A stretch of 64,000 nucleotides of DNA from Nitzschia sp. pyKryTriq1 (GCA_956465555.1 OY101117.1:3348001-3412000); one strand, 5' to 3'. Shown: positions 49,476 to 60,742, counted from the first letter of the stretch. Program-made: numbers and translations. The notes: a model not told the origin generated them from the sequence alone.

Positions 49476-50607
49476 TGTCCTCGATTTAGGTTTGAATCTC
49501 GGAAGATGATGGCGATCCTTGATTGCTTTTTGGTTTGATTCTAATTTATTTTATGGCATCCATCGCTCGCTGTTGGGTGCTATCGGCTCTTCGTTTATCT
49601 GGTGTGGTTGATGCGATGCGGGATGCTGGGGAGACGAGATTTTTGGTGGTCCTTTTCGAGTTCGCAATTAATCCAAAAATAGGCCCAAAACGTGTCGATA
49701 AATTCTTCAATAGCCCTTCTGCGTCACAATACATCTGAACCTAAATGTTGGTGCGGCCGGCGGCTTCGCGTTTTTCGAAAGGCAGCGCTATTAGACGAGT
49801 CTACCCATGGTTCCAATCAATTCCTCGGTGTTCGCTTATTGGCATGAGCTCGTGTTGTAGCTTGGTTGTAGCTGATGTTGAAGAGTAGATTGCTTAAGCC
49901 CGGTGGTCACATGACCCTCATCGTTAAATGAATTGCATCGTTCTTTTGATTGCCTTCGTGTTCCATCCCACCGGACGGGCCCAAACACACACGTACTGTA
50001 CGCAGCTGCACACCCACCCGCGTTATTGTTATTGTCTTCTTCTTCTCGCAACAACAAAATGCGAAGGAGGGAAGCCATAGCAGTGCCGGACCGACATGTT
50101 GAAATACTACTGCTACTACTACTACTACTACTAGTATTAGTTGCTACTAGTAGTAATAGACTACTGAAACGGTACCGGCACACTTTTGGGGGGGCGAAAC
50201 AGGAAACCGAAGACTGGCACGAGGGCGGCGGGAAACCTTTGGCGCTTGCTGCTCAGAGGTTCAGAGATAATATACGACGAACATAATGACTTCTACTTCG
50301 TCTTCTTCTTCTTCGACACACAACACACAGGGCTGACGCGAAAAGGTGCCTCGTACGTATCCTTCTACTCGTGCGGGTCGCAATAAGCCGCCCCGATAGA
50401 TGCAGAGCGATACTAGTGACTGGATACTACTTCGATACCGGTACGGTACTATCATACACACGAAGCTAACAATGGTACTACTAGTAGTAGGACGAAATTC
50501 AACTGACGACTCGTCGATCCTTCTACTACATAGTACTATTACTAGCTGCTACTGCTACTAGTAGACTAGTAGACTATAACAAAACTATCATTATTCTTCG
50601 GTTATTA
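49476..50607. other. Intergenic region of 1.1 kb
   Basis: Promoter side of the receptor cyclase and 3' side of the second kinase. Contains CTACTACTACTAGT-type and TACCGGTA words (50105-50180, 50440-50580). No gene is supported. Confidence 0.5.
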
Positions 50608-52452
50608 TTATTTTTTCTTTTGAAAAAAAAAGCCAAACGAATGAGCCCGCTTGGGTATCTTGCGCTGCTGTTGCTGCTGCTGTTGCTGCTGCTGCTGTTC
50701 TTTGGATTTGGTGATGGTATTACCATTCGCTGCCGCCGTCATCGTCACGCTAATATTCGTCGTTGATCTGCTGGCGGGTGGCATGCTATGTACCGACAGT
50801 CCCATTCCACTCGATGTTACGGAGGAATCCAAAAAGTCTCTTTCCTCTGATGATGCTTCACAAATAATGATTTGTTCCAATTCTTGTTCCATTTCCTTGG
50901 CCGTAGGTCGATCGTCCGGTTTCGTTGCCCATCCTCTGGTAATGACGGATGATTTATGGTTTCTCAATTGTTTTACTGGAATTCCCGACACGGATGGTCG
51001 CCACTGTCCTTTGGCGACACGTTGTTGGATTTGTTCCATCGTTTGAAACCGTGCCATGGGCAAATCCAAGGTACACAATTCCCACAGGACCATGGCCATG
51101 GAATACACGTCACTTTTGAGTTGCGTTCCCTGACTCAGTAGAATCTCCGGTGCCATGTAACACACACTTCCTGCAATATCATCCTGGGGGACAGTGTCTA
51201 CAATGCGGGCCAATCCAAAATCAAAGAGTTTGACCGTATGGTGGTGGGTGGCATCAAAACCAATATTTTCCGGTTTCAAATCTCGCAAGACGATTCGATG
51301 AGAATGTAAATATTCCATGGCACTCAATACGGGCAAGGCAATCGTCAAGAGACGTTGCAACACGGCATCTTTGGAAAGTAAATAACAGTTACGTCGTCGT
51401 GCTCGTCGTTCTTGTTGTTGTTGTTGCATTATTTGACGCCGCCACTGGCCGAGTTTATCCAACAATGTAGTTTCCATAATTTCCAATAACAAAAAGGCTC
51501 CATCGGTGGTTTGATACGATTCTCCCAGTGACGACGAATTATTATTATTGTGGTGGTGGTGGGACGACGACGACGACAATCCCCGCAGTTGAATAATATG
51601 TTCATGTCGGACACGGGATAGAATGAGAGCCTCGACTTGTAAATCCATGGCATTAAAGAGGAATTCCTGTGTTTCCGAAATCGCCTTGGCCTTGAGACAT
51701 TTGAGAGCGTAATGTTGTGGTGGTTGTGGTGGTTGTTGTGGCGTTGCAGTAGTAGTAGTGTCAGCAGTAGCAGTAGTATTTTGGCTCTGGCTATTGCTTG
51801 TCACTTGCACTTGAAACACAAAGGAAAAAGCGCCTTCGCCCAAGACGGTTTCAATAGAAATATCGGCCCACGACAATAACATGGGCATTGTTGCTGCTGC
51901 AGCTGTTATCAAAGCGGACGACGATAATGCGGATGCGGATGCCGATGCGGATGCTACTGCTGATCCTTCTTCCGCATCGCCACCGACGATGCTGCGCCGG
52001 GATGTAGTATGGATTGGTGGTGGTACCGGTAGAAGTAGTGGCGGCGGCGGCGGCAACGGCAAAACCTTGTCGTATTGTTGTTTCATCTCGGCTTCCCATT
52101 GATTCAGTTCTTGGACAATCTCGGGAGTAGCAACATGAGCAAACGGTAATACCGGAACAGCAGAGGCGGTGGATGACGTTGTGGATGTTGATGATGATGA
52201 TTCTACTGCTGCTGCTACCACCGATGCCATATTAGTATCATCTTCGCAGGACGTGTCACTGTAATCCGCATCCTCCGACGCCAAACAGGGGAGTGATGCT
52301 GCGCCGTGTTCTCCTGCTTTGACTTCATCTTTATCTTTAACGTTGTCTTTGTCTTGTTCTTGTTCTTTTGTTGAAGGAGGAGGAGAATTCGTCGTGACAT
52401 TATTGGCGTCCACGCAGGGAAAGAGGTTCGATAACAGTTCGTGTGCCATCAT
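50608..52452 (-). CDS. Protein kinase with canonical catalytic motifs (paralogue of the 13250 kinase)
   Basis: 614 residues from ATG 52450-52452 (MMAHELLSNLF); a longer frame begins at a TTG and encodes only His-rich repeats, so I use the ATG. N-terminal 200 residues are acidic then Ser/Ala/Pro-rich. Kinase domain about 200-520: VLGEGAFSFVFQV, YALKCLKAK (Lys 251), RHEHIIQLRG, then LRDLKPENIGF (catalytic Asp 391, Asn 396), FDFGLAR (411-413), MAPEILL, VYSMAMVLWELCTLDLP. A poly-Gln run lies near the C-terminus. It shares the order and wording of the IGFD...LFDFGLAR...WELxTL region with the degenerate kinase at 13250, so the two are paralogues; this one has intact catalysis. Confidence 0.8.
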   Translation of the reverse strand: MMAHELLSNLFPCVDANNVTTNSPPPSTKEQEQDKDNVKDKDEVKAGEHGAASLPCLASEDADYSDTSCEDDTNMASVVAAAVESSSSTSTTSSTASAVPVLPFAHVATPEIVQELNQWEAEMKQQYDKVLPLPPPPPLLLPVPPPIHTTSRRSIVGGDAEEGSAVASASASASALSSSALITAAAATMPMLLSWADISIETVLGEGAFSFVFQVQVTSNSQSQNTTATADTTTTATPQQPPQPPQHYALKCLKAKAISETQEFLFNAMDLQVEALILSRVRHEHIIQLRGLSSSSSHHHHNNNNSSSLGESYQTTDGAFLLLEIMETTLLDKLGQWRRQIMQQQQQERRARRRNCYLLSKDAVLQRLLTIALPVLSAMEYLHSHRIVLRDLKPENIGFDATHHHTVKLFDFGLARIVDTVPQDDIAGSVCYMAPEILLSQGTQLKSDVYSMAMVLWELCTLDLPMARFQTMEQIQQRVAKGQWRPSVSGIPVKQLRNHKSSVITRGWATKPDDRPTAKEMEQELEQIIICEASSEERDFLDSSVTSSGMGLSVHSMPPASRSTTNISVTMTAAANGNTITKSKEQQQQQQQQQQQRKIPKRAHSFGFFFQKKK

Positions 52453-52993
52453 GGTGGTCAATATTAGTTTAGTCTGACGATGATGACGATGATGATGATG
52501 ATGATGCAATGGCAATGATGTAGCAGACGGAAGTGTTTTGCTTGCGACTACTCTCTATACTCTCACTTTGGAAGAGAGAGATGAGAGAGACAAAACCAAC
52601 TTCTTGTGCTTGTGGCGGCACATCCTACCGGTACCTGGTACATACGGCGCGGGTCGCGGTACTGTGCTCCTGCAGTGCGTGGGCGATTTTATTGGAGGAA
52701 AAAACGAAAACGCGAAAAAACAACAACGAAAATGCAGGGTCGGTCTTCATGCTGATGGGAATGCATGATGAATGAGGAGGCGAAGCAGAAACCCACGATC
52801 TTCATTATTTAACACTTCAAGTCAATTCGTTAAGTAACGAAGAGGAAACATGTTAAGTATTTCGTGTCGCATGCATGTGGCTGTCTTGCTTCTTCCCGGC
52901 TCTATTATTATCTGCCCAAAATACTATCAACGCCAGCGGGATGACGAATCTTCGGGCTTCGCCAGCCGCTGGCTCCAGTTGTTTCAGGGGGTG

Positions 52994-53639
52994 GAATCTA
53001 CAGTTCGCTAATCCCTATGTAAGGGGGTCGCGAGCAGGCCATCCCTACATAACCTTATAATAAATATCCCGATTTGAATGCCTAATAGTCGCACGCATCA
53101 TTGACTAATACACGTTTATGGATGCTTAAATGTCGCACTGCGTTAAATAGATCATGTGTGTCACATGAGAAAGATACCTGTAATAGTGCACGCACATGAG
53201 AAAGATACCTTTAATAGAGCAAGCCGACGATGATGAATGATGGATGGAATGGAAGATATTTGAACCATGAAAACAGGTTTTGTTGCAACAGTACACCACC
53301 AGAAGTACATTTGCCGTCGACAATTCAAACAACAAGCGCAGTATGTATTGTTTTCACAAACCGAAAAGGTGGGCGCTATTTGTCAACATATTATTTTGTC
53401 GATCCTTGCCGTCGGTACCGTACTGTACTCATGCCGGTACAAAATGACCCGGAAATGAGTGGTATGGCATGATCGTGATAGTAAAACCGCCCTTTGGTTG
53501 CAGTCGAGTAAATCCTGTCTCATCCGTTGAGACTTGAATGTAATAAACAGATACTAATATGAATATAAAAAGAACCTCTATTGAAATATTCATGTCTGAA
53601 TAAAAATCCCGTTGTTATAGATTAGCGAACTGTAGAATC
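52994..53639. mobile_element. Candidate non-autonomous DNA transposon bounded by inverted repeats
   Basis: GAATCTACAGTTCGCTAATC (52994-53013) is inverted at 53620-53639 (GATTAGCGAACTGTAGAATC) with one mismatch in 20. The internal 606 bp contains no transposase. TSDs were not identifiable, so the call is tentative. Confidence 0.4.
53162..53223. repeat. 31-bp direct repeat
   Basis: CACATGAGAAAGATACCT occurs at 53162 and 53193, followed by (G/T)TAATAG(T/A)GC; period 31 bp, two copies. Confidence 0.6.
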
Positions 53640-53875
53640 TGGAATCATCGAATCAATCATCTGAAAAAGCCGCTCGACAATAGAGATGCGCTTTTCCTGC
53701 GCGCGCGAGCGGCACATTCCAAAATCCATCCAAAAAATCCAAAACTCCAAACGATGATGTTTTTTGTGATGCGATGATTCCTTTATCTCCGCATCACAGA
53801 TATAATATATTGACATACCGGTAGTCCACTACTACCAGCACCGCAAACAATTATAACAACAACAACAACAACAAG

Positions 53876-54073
53876 ATGAAACATAACCACCACTCGATGA
53901 TTTGGCTGGCTTCTGCTGCTGCTGCTGCTTCCATCATTACCTTTTCTAATACTACTACTACGGGAGCAGCAGCTTCAGCTTCAGCAGCAGGCAGCCGATC
54001 ATTCTTCTTCTTTGTCTTCTTCGCCAACGCGTACGTCACTCCTCCCATCGTCGCTCACAATCCCTATAGCAAA

Positions 54074-54104
<31 letters not shown>

Positions 54105-55117
54105 AACCATCCTTTTCTCTCTTTCTTTCCCAAGAATCATCATCACCATCATCATCGTCCCCCTTGTTTTTATTATCAGTCGATCAAGCCCTCCAATCAC
54201 GATATGCTTGTACTCGCTTTCAACGATTCGATGGCATCCGCAACAACACTACCACCACGGCATCGATCAGCAATACGACCGTCGTCCAAGCCGCCTTGCA
54301 AGCCTTGGATGTGGCGCGTCGGGCACCCAGCGGCTTTAACGCACAACCGTACAAATTATTGGTCGTCTCGGATCCTCAACAAAAACAAGCCATGGCCCAG
54401 TATTGTATTGGACGCAATGCTCATCGCGTCCGTGATTCGGATTGTACCGTCATCTTTCTTGCCGATCGACAATCGATGCGAGAATTAAAGCACTATCGAA
54501 CAGAACTATTGTTTTCTCCTCGAAGAAACGAACAAGCCCAAAAATGGAAAGAAGGAAAAAATAGTAAATGGGCCTTGCTCAAAATACAAGTATTGGTCGG
54601 AATGTTTTCTCAAGGCTGGCCCTTTCCACATTGTATCAGTGGCCCGATCAGTTGGACCTTTCGTGTCGCAATGCGAGTCGCTTCCTGGATGACACGGAGA
54701 CGACTCGTCCTTCCTACCCTAACCAGTGCCGAAACATGGTCCCAAAAGAATACCATGCTCGTCGCCATGGCGTACCTGTTGGCATGTACCAGTCGCAATC
54801 TAGCCACGTGTCCTATGGAAGGCTACTCGACCTGGGGGATTCGACGCGCCCTTCAAATCCCACGACGATATACCATTCCATTGATTGTCGCAACAGGGAC
54901 GCCGTATCACCACTCTGGACGACCTACTACTACTACTACCACTACTACTACCACTGATGACATTAATAATAACAAGGCCTCCTCGTCGGACGATGCGGGC
55001 ATGTCACATGGAACGACTCCAGAGACGGCTACCTTACGCTATCCCACCGATCAAGTCATCTTTCAAAATCATTTTCGGGGTCCACAAGAAACGGCACAAA
55101 ACGAAGAACAAGAATGA
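53876..55117 (+). CDS. Nitroreductase-family (FMN) protein, possibly organelle-targeted
   Basis: 413 residues, single exon, ATG 53876. N-terminal 100 residues include a hydrophobic stretch (SFFFFVFFANA, about 42-52) and a Ser/Gln-rich linker; the stretch may be a targeting leader. The nitroreductase domain begins SVDQALQSRYACTRF (101-115) and contains ARRAPSGFNAQPYKLLVVSD (about 148-167), the family's FMN/substrate region, and near the C-terminus LLACTSRNLATCPMEGYSTWG and IPRRYTIPLIVATGTPY. Known: the family reduces nitro, quinone or flavin-like substrates with NAD(P)H. The central part (about 200-290) is Lys/Arg-rich and less conserved. Confidence 0.75.
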
Positions 55118-55659
55118 ATAAAATAATACTACTTTTGTTTTATTTTGTTTTGTTTTGTTTGGTGTCGTCTATTATTTCAATGAAACCAGTTGTCGTTGGT
55201 GGTACTGTATAGGAGCAGAACCATTGGTCGTCGACTACGTACTTTAGTAGTAGTGCGGCCATTTTTGTTTATAGAGTTTGTTGTTATGGGGTGGATTTGC
55301 TGCTGGCAGGGTCAAGGCTCTAGTAGTACGACCCATTAAAAACGATTAGCCCTCGTCCAAGCTAGCTAGCAACAGGAGGAGACCACCACTCACGAATCAT
55401 CATCCAAAGCGCAAGGATGAGCGTTCGTACCGATATTAAAGTAGGTGGCGGTCAGTCAGTAGCAGCTACTACTACTACTGCTACTACTACTACGTTCAGT
55501 GCAGTTCAGTCCAGTTCTTCCTTTTTGATTCGTCCGGACCACACCATCCAACAATGTCATAATACTAGTACTAGTAGATATATCACCAGCTGAAGATGAT
55601 GATGGAGGTGGTATTACAATATAATATAATCTAATCTAATCTAATGTACTGTGATAATA
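55118..55659. other. Convergent spacer
   Basis: About 540 bp with TTTTGTTTTG runs at the left end and CTACTACTACTG repeats around 55465-55495. No gene is seen. Confidence 0.5.
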
Positions 55660-57129
55660 TTATGTAATACTACTAGCAGCAGTAGCAGCAGTAGTAGCAG
55701 CAGCAGGAGGAGGAGGAGGAGGGATACCTCGTTGGTTTTCCTTATCCCACTTCCAGCCATTCCGACGTGCGTGCATGTACCGGCAGGTCCGACATTCCGT
55801 CGTGACCCAAGTAAAGTTGAATTTGCGTTGAAACCATTCGGGAAGGGGTTTGGATCGCCATGCATGATACGAATTGTACAATGTTTCATTCCGCATACAG
55901 TCTTGCAAATGCTCTGCCAAGCGCGTTACGTTACGCTTAAAATCCATGACATTTATAATGGAACCATCCGGAACAAAGTCACGAATATCCGGCGCACCCA
56001 TATAGACGGGTACCACCCCGGCGGCAAGTGCCTGATAGACCTTTTCCGTCACATAGTTTTCGACATTGCCATTTTCAAAGGCCAAATTGAACTTGTACGG
56101 CCTCATCATTTGAATTTTATCACTTCTGTCGACGCGGGGAATGGTGGTAGTAGTGTTTGTGTTGGTGTTTGTGGTGACAGGAGTTGGCAGACAAGACGAC
56201 AAGCCATCGACACGAATGTTAGCATTCCTTAGCTCCATGACCAAAGATTCTCGATGATTTAGTGAATCACAGTTCCGGGCAATAAAGGAAGCGCCATTGA
56301 TCGTGTCATGGAAGGATACTGGGGGGTTGGAAATGTTGTAGTAATCTTGATGATAGTGGACCCATTCAAAGTATGGTTTTAACAGTGGCGACGAGGTCCA
56401 TCGATAGGAATTCTCCAAGTCATACGTATCCAACAATGTTTTTCTGATGGGGTAATAGTGGGTACCCTCCATTTGCAAATAAATCGAGAACTTATCCCCC
56501 GCGTATGGTTTCTGCCACCCCCTTCGCTCATAGACGGATGCGTCGGCATCCTTGCGACGACTATGGTCACTGGTATATTCACAAGGCACATCACAGGGCT
56601 CGTGACGGTTAAAGTCCATTGTTGTCCAAATAAGAATCGGCGTTGATGATGATGATGATATTGTTGACGATGATAATGTTGATGATGATTGATCCGTATC
56701 GTTCTTATTGGGCTGCTGGTGCTGCTGTTGATGCTGGTGCTGTTGGTGTTGGTGCTGTTGGTGAGGGTCAACAACAAGATCAGCAGCAGGTTCTTGATGA
56801 CGGACCACCGGGGGTTTTGTTTTGGGCGGCACGAGATCCCCGGCAAGATCACGATGATGACCATGATGATGACCACGATGATGATTCTTGCTGTTGGTTG
56901 GTAGATTTATTTGTTCATCTTTGTGTTTGTCATTATTCTTTCTAGTATACAAAAATGATGATGACGACGACGACTCTGATGATTCGCTGCTGCCCATCAA
57001 CCTTTGCATCTGAAAGACGACAACGGACAGTTTCGAAAAGCACAGGATTGCGAATAAAATCATCAACGTAGAAGCAGCAGTGGCTCGTCGTCGTTTAGTA
57101 TTAGTACGTGTACCGGTACGGCACAACAT
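55660..57129 (-). CDS. GT10 alpha-fucosyltransferase, type II membrane protein
   Basis: 489 residues, single exon, ATG 57127-57129 (MLCRTGTRTNTK). One anchor near the N-terminus (STLMILFAILCFSKLSVVVF, about 20-39); a stem rich in Ser, His and Gln runs. The GT10 domain has TMDFNRHEPCDVPC, the substrate-side RWTSSPLLKPY, and the family signature YKFNLAFENGNVENYVTEK, followed by YQALAAGVVPVYMGAP (binding of GDP-fucose in this family) and WVTTECRTCRYMHARR near the end. Known: GT10 enzymes add fucose in alpha-1,3/1,4 linkage to N-glycans or other glycans in the Golgi. Ends in a Pro/Ala-rich tail. Confidence 0.85.
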   Translation of the reverse strand: MLCRTGTRTNTKRRRATAASTLMILFAILCFSKLSVVVFQMQRLMGSSESSESSSSSSFLYTRKNNDKHKDEQINLPTNSKNHHRGHHHGHHRDLAGDLVPPKTKPPVVRHQEPAADLVVDPHQQHQHQQHQHQQQHQQPNKNDTDQSSSTLSSSTISSSSSTPILIWTTMDFNRHEPCDVPCEYTSDHSRRKDADASVYERRGWQKPYAGDKFSIYLQMEGTHYYPIRKTLLDTYDLENSYRWTSSPLLKPYFEWVHYHQDYYNISNPPVSFHDTINGASFIARNCDSLNHRESLVMELRNANIRVDGLSSCLPTPVTTNTNTNTTTTIPRVDRSDKIQMMRPYKFNLAFENGNVENYVTEKVYQALAAGVVPVYMGAPDIRDFVPDGSIINVMDFKRNVTRLAEHLQDCMRNETLYNSYHAWRSKPLPEWFQRKFNFTWVTTECRTCRYMHARRNGWKWDKENQRGIPPPPPPAAATTAATAASSIT

Positions 57130-57909
57130 GCTGATGGCGGGTTATGATAATGAATGATAATGATAATGATAATGATGATGAGAAGGATAATGAGAATGAG
57201 AAGGATCACTGTCTATGTCGTGCTGTACACTGCCGGTACAAGTAGTACAATAGTACATTAGGAATGGAATAGAGGAGTGTCGATCTCAAGCTATGAGTAC
57301 GAAATAGTTATACCCAGTCTCTAAAACTGAGCTACCCTCGATAGAAAGTAGTCGTCAAAGATATTTGTGAAACTAAGACCGTCGTCGCCAATGAGGTACG
57401 TATCGCCAAATGCTTACGTCACTTCCCACTCGTCCGAACTTGTGTATCGGACGACGGGCAGAACGGTCCTTTCGGACAGGGTACTGCATCTACCGGTACT
57501 AGGTACCAGGTACCGCGGTACAAGGACCTACTACTTGTATCATACCTACTCGTACCGAGAGATTTGAAAAATACGTTGGACTCGTTGGATTCGACTCCTC
57601 GACTTTTGTCGCTGGCGTTCCTCATCCGTCCCCGGCCCTTTTAGCTTTGCAATTTCAATTTCGCTCCTGACACACTTTCTACCGACCGCTAAATCTGGCA
57701 ACTTCGGCAATCGTAGGGAGGGTGCTTCACTAATTTACTTAACGAAATCATTCTCAATACGTTAAGTAATGGCGAATAGTGAGGCAGTTCGTTCCGAACT
57801 GCCTCAGTTCTTTGACGAACTGCCTCACCTAACTTGAGCTTGTGATTGGCTATCTAGAGTTCGCCGAGGAATTATCGTCGTCATCAATAACGCTCGTCAT
57901 CATACGAAC
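57130..57909. other. Intergenic region
   Basis: About 780 bp. Contains (TGATAA)-like runs at 57140-57190, GGTACCAGGTACCGCGGTAC palindromes near 57500-57520, and a GAACTGCCTCA/CAGTTCGTTCCGAACTGCC cluster (57783-57832) of inverted and direct copies. No gene is supported. Confidence 0.5.
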
Positions 57910-58181
57910 GAATGTACAATAATATCTATTTCTAGCGCTATCGCGTGCTCGAATGTACAATAATGTCTATTACTAGCGCTATCGCGTGAATGAATGTACA
58001 ACAATGTCTATTACTAGCGCTATCGCGTGAATGAATGTACAACAATGTCTATTACTAGTGCTATCGCGCGAACGAATGTACAAAAATGTCTATTACTAGC
58101 GCTATCGCGCGGATAAAAATAAAATAATGTCTATTACTAGCGCTATCGCGCGAACGAATAGACAATAACGCTATTCGTACT
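57910..58181 (+). repeat. 41-bp minisatellite, about 6.5 units
   Basis: GAATGTAC-starting units begin at 57910, 57951, 57992, 58033 and 58074, then degenerate units at 58115 and 58156: an exact 41-bp period. The consensus unit is GAATGTACAATAATGTCTA plus TTACTAGCGCTATCGCG. Each unit contains the palindrome AGCGCT and the near-palindrome CGCTATCGCG. The array ends about 10 bp before an open reading frame. Confidence 0.85.
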
Positions 58182-58190
58182 CGTAATGCA

Positions 58191-58843
58191 ATGTTCATGA
58201 TCATGAAGACAGACAATGAACGATGCTTCCAAATAATCAAGCTCGCCGATTCTTTCAAAGGCAAAGCTGATGGAGCCACAGTATTCCCAAAGTTGCCGCA
58301 ACAGCTGAAAGCATACTACAAAAGGTGGAAAATGAACAATGCAATCAAGTTAGCATATGCCCACATGAAGATACCCTACGATGAACTCCTTCTGGACGTC
58401 GCAAACTTACCAGCGCTTCGATATGCAACACGTAACACCAGTAACACCAATCCTCGAACCCAGCTGGACACCGATCCTAGAGCCGAGCTGGAGGAAGAGT
58501 TCAAGCGCCTGAATCAGCAGTTGAGATAGGAAAGGGTGACAGCAACAGTCAAGACAAGTCCAGCGAACGTACCGATTCCAGCGAACGTACCCCAATTATT
58601 GTTGGTGGTGGCAGCAGTGTAGCAGTCGACGATGTATTGGATCTAGAGAATCAATCCGACCTCGAAGAGGAGGACGGTGAGAAGGAGGGCTACCGACAGT
58701 GCATTTTTATTAAAAACAAAGACATCATCATTGATGACTGGTCAGCCTTCCTCCAACTGAAGAAAAAGAGGAAGAAAGAGCTGAAGAGTCAACGTCAGAA
58801 GGAGGATCGAGGGGCCAAGAGGATTTGTACGAATAATAAATAA
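58191..58843 (+). pseudogene. Unknown coding fragment interrupted by a frameshift
   Basis: Two open frames abut: 58191-58529 (112 residues: KLADSFKGKADGA, KAYYKRWKMNNAIKLAYA, then Asp/Glu-rich) and a shifted one continuing to 58843 (SSERTDSSERTPIIVGGG, then DLEEEDGEKEGYRQC, FLQLKKKRKKEL). The second frame is open through about 58528, overlapping the end of the first by a few codons, so a one- or two-base shift near 58525 would join them. No domain is recognised. It could be one frameshifted gene, an intron-containing gene or a retroelement relic. Confidence 0.35.
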
Positions 58844-59398
58844 TAATGGTAACAACTCAATGCGATGATGAGGACGGCGATATTATCATCTCGCGTCCCC
58901 GCCCACCGCCTCCCTTTTTCCGCATGCGCGCTGCGCTGCGCGCTGCGCGCTTACGCGCGCTTTTTTTCTGGTCCCTACAGCCCGAAAATTTGCCCTAAAT
59001 CTATCGTTTTGTTGTTTCCCGCCCGCTTATTATTCTACTAGACTAGTAGTACAACATAGTAGTACAGTATAATTTTTATCATCGTATCATGCATCATCTT
59101 CAACCAAGAAGGCGAGAAGAAATATTAGAGCCCTAATGCTCCGAAAGTTCCGATGCGGGTAGAGATGCTTTTTAAATGAAGTTGATGATTCTTCGGCCGT
59201 CGGGCCTTTTCACTCTACTCGCGTTCTAAATAATTACGCCGAATTCCAGCTCACATTTTATTTTTCGGAACGGAAATGTAGTAGGTGCTTGTACAATACC
59301 GGTAAGTACTACACACAAAAACAAAACAAGCAATCGAACAAAAAGAGTTGGTGGAGGCTAACAAACCAAACTGGCGAAAATAATAATACCCTACGACA
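58844..59398. other. Spacer with a GC alternating tract
   Basis: A GCGCGCTGCGCTGCGCGC tract (58921-58960) could form a hairpin or Z-DNA; the rest is AT-rich with a CAAACA-type stretch before the next gene. No gene is seen. Confidence 0.5.
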
Positions 59399-60742
59399 AT
59401 GGTGCAACAACAAAACCACAGCCATGCCGCCCTTCTTCCTTCATTTTTATTTCAACTGATGGCGGATCGAAACATTGATCCAGTCAACGTCGGCCTGGTC
59501 GTTGACAATGCCGCGGCGAGTCCGTATCCACTAATGAAAGAGACGTTTTCAGCGCCCTCCCTTTTCACAGCAGGTCCAGCAGCAGCCCAGCATCCCATCA
59601 CGCTTCTTTCCTCCAATCGTCACTACAATTCGGCATCTCTCGTGCTGGCATCTCCTGCTCACCAAAGTATTAATATGAGCATGATTGCAAAGGGGAATGC
59701 CCGATGGTCGCCAATTGGAAGCTCGCCAGCAAGACGAGGAGCAGCAGGGAGTCCAAGCCCTGTCTCGGTTCGATCTCAAACAATCAAAGATCTCCTCAGT
59801 CGTAAATCATCGTCAAAGAGGGCGACCAAAACGGGGAAACAGTTTCCTCTTACTACCGGCGGTATGAGCAAGTCCAAAAACAACGAGCTGCCAGTTGCGC
59901 CACAACAACGCGGCGACGGATCCGAAGTCTCTCCTCCTGCTTCTAGTAGTACTCCCTTCTCGATGATCCCGCGGCTTTGTGCTGATGAAAGAACGGGCTC
60001 TGTCTCTTCGTCTGCTGGTGGTGGCGATGCGTCTACGTTGGGCGGCAATCGCTCCTTTTCCATGGACTCCTTGTTAATTAAGCCCAGTCGACGAGGATCT
60101 CCCAACCTACTAACAAGAACGCTGCAAGAAAAATCCCTTTCGTCCTCCTCCAATGATGCATCCTCCGCCAGCACCCCCACCCAAACGCTGCGAAAATCCG
60201 TATCCTCGTCAGCACTACCTTCAGGTGGTGTGAGCAACACCAGTTTACTGCCGTCAGCGCTACTAGTACCAGTAGTACGACTACAAGAAGAAGATTTGTT
60301 GCGAACCATTCCCGAGGAACGTCAACTGAAGACGACGACGACGACGGGTTGCAGCAAGAAGAACAAGAACAAAAAAGAACAAGGAGGCAGCAGTACGACT
60401 ACTACCAGTGAAGGACGCAATCATCATCATCATCATCGAAGTTTCAATTACAAAGTCAAACGAGTCGACATTAGAAATATGGAAACCCAACTGAGAAAGA
60501 GCCAGAGCTTGGAAGACGTAATACTACAAAAGGACAAGAAAAAAGAAAACAGTCACCAGGACCGCCGCACCGCGCACAGTTTTGATGGGCAAATCTTGTT
60601 GCTCAAGAGAGGTACTAGTAGTAGTAGTAGTACCGGTACTACTGGAGCAGCCAGCACGACGACATCATCTGCTGGTTCTCGAAACTTTGATTGGAACAAC
60701 GCTAGTACCAAGCCGACATGTCGAAGTGCTAGTACTACTTGA
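59399..60742 (+). CDS. Ser/Thr-rich protein with phosphosite-like motifs (unknown)
   Basis: 447 residues, single exon, ATG 59399. Low complexity throughout but with recurring short motifs resembling basophilic kinase sites: RKSVSSSAL, NRSFSMDSLL, KSQSLEDVILQ, RKSSSKRATK. N-terminal FLFQLMADRNIDPVNVG is the most ordered-looking segment. Near the end, RVDIRNMETQLRKSQS resembles a helix. No catalytic domain, signal peptide or membrane segment is seen. Possibly a scaffold or regulator phosphorylated at these sites; function unknown. Confidence 0.55.
   Translation: MVQQQNHSHAALLPSFLFQLMADRNIDPVNVGLVVDNAAASPYPLMKETFSAPSLFTAGPAAAQHPITLLSSNRHYNSASLVLASPAHQSINMSMIAKGNARWSPIGSSPARRGAAGSPSPVSVRSQTIKDLLSRKSSSKRATKTGKQFPLTTGGMSKSKNNELPVAPQQRGDGSEVSPPASSSTPFSMIPRLCADERTGSVSSSAGGGDASTLGGNRSFSMDSLLIKPSRRGSPNLLTRTLQEKSLSSSSNDASSASTPTQTLRKSVSSSALPSGGVSNTSLLPSALLVPVVRLQEEDLLRTIPEERQLKTTTTTGCSKKNKNKKEQGGSSTTTTSEGRNHHHHHRSFNYKVKRVDIRNMETQLRKSQSLEDVILQKDKKKENSHQDRRTAHSFDGQILLLKRGTSSSSSTGTTGAASTTTSSAGSRNFDWNNASTKPTCRSASTT

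Larger units (their letters stand above)
52453..53875. other. Divergent intergenic region of 1.4 kb
   Basis: Between a kinase and the nitroreductase-like gene. Contains a pair of 20-bp inverted repeats 607 bp apart (52994 and 53639 ends) and a 31-bp direct repeat (53162 and 53193), both listed separately. No gene is supported. Confidence 0.5.

Noticed and set aside
57910-58181. Possible CRISPR array
   Set aside because: The repeat units are contiguous with a fixed 41-bp period and no unique spacers.
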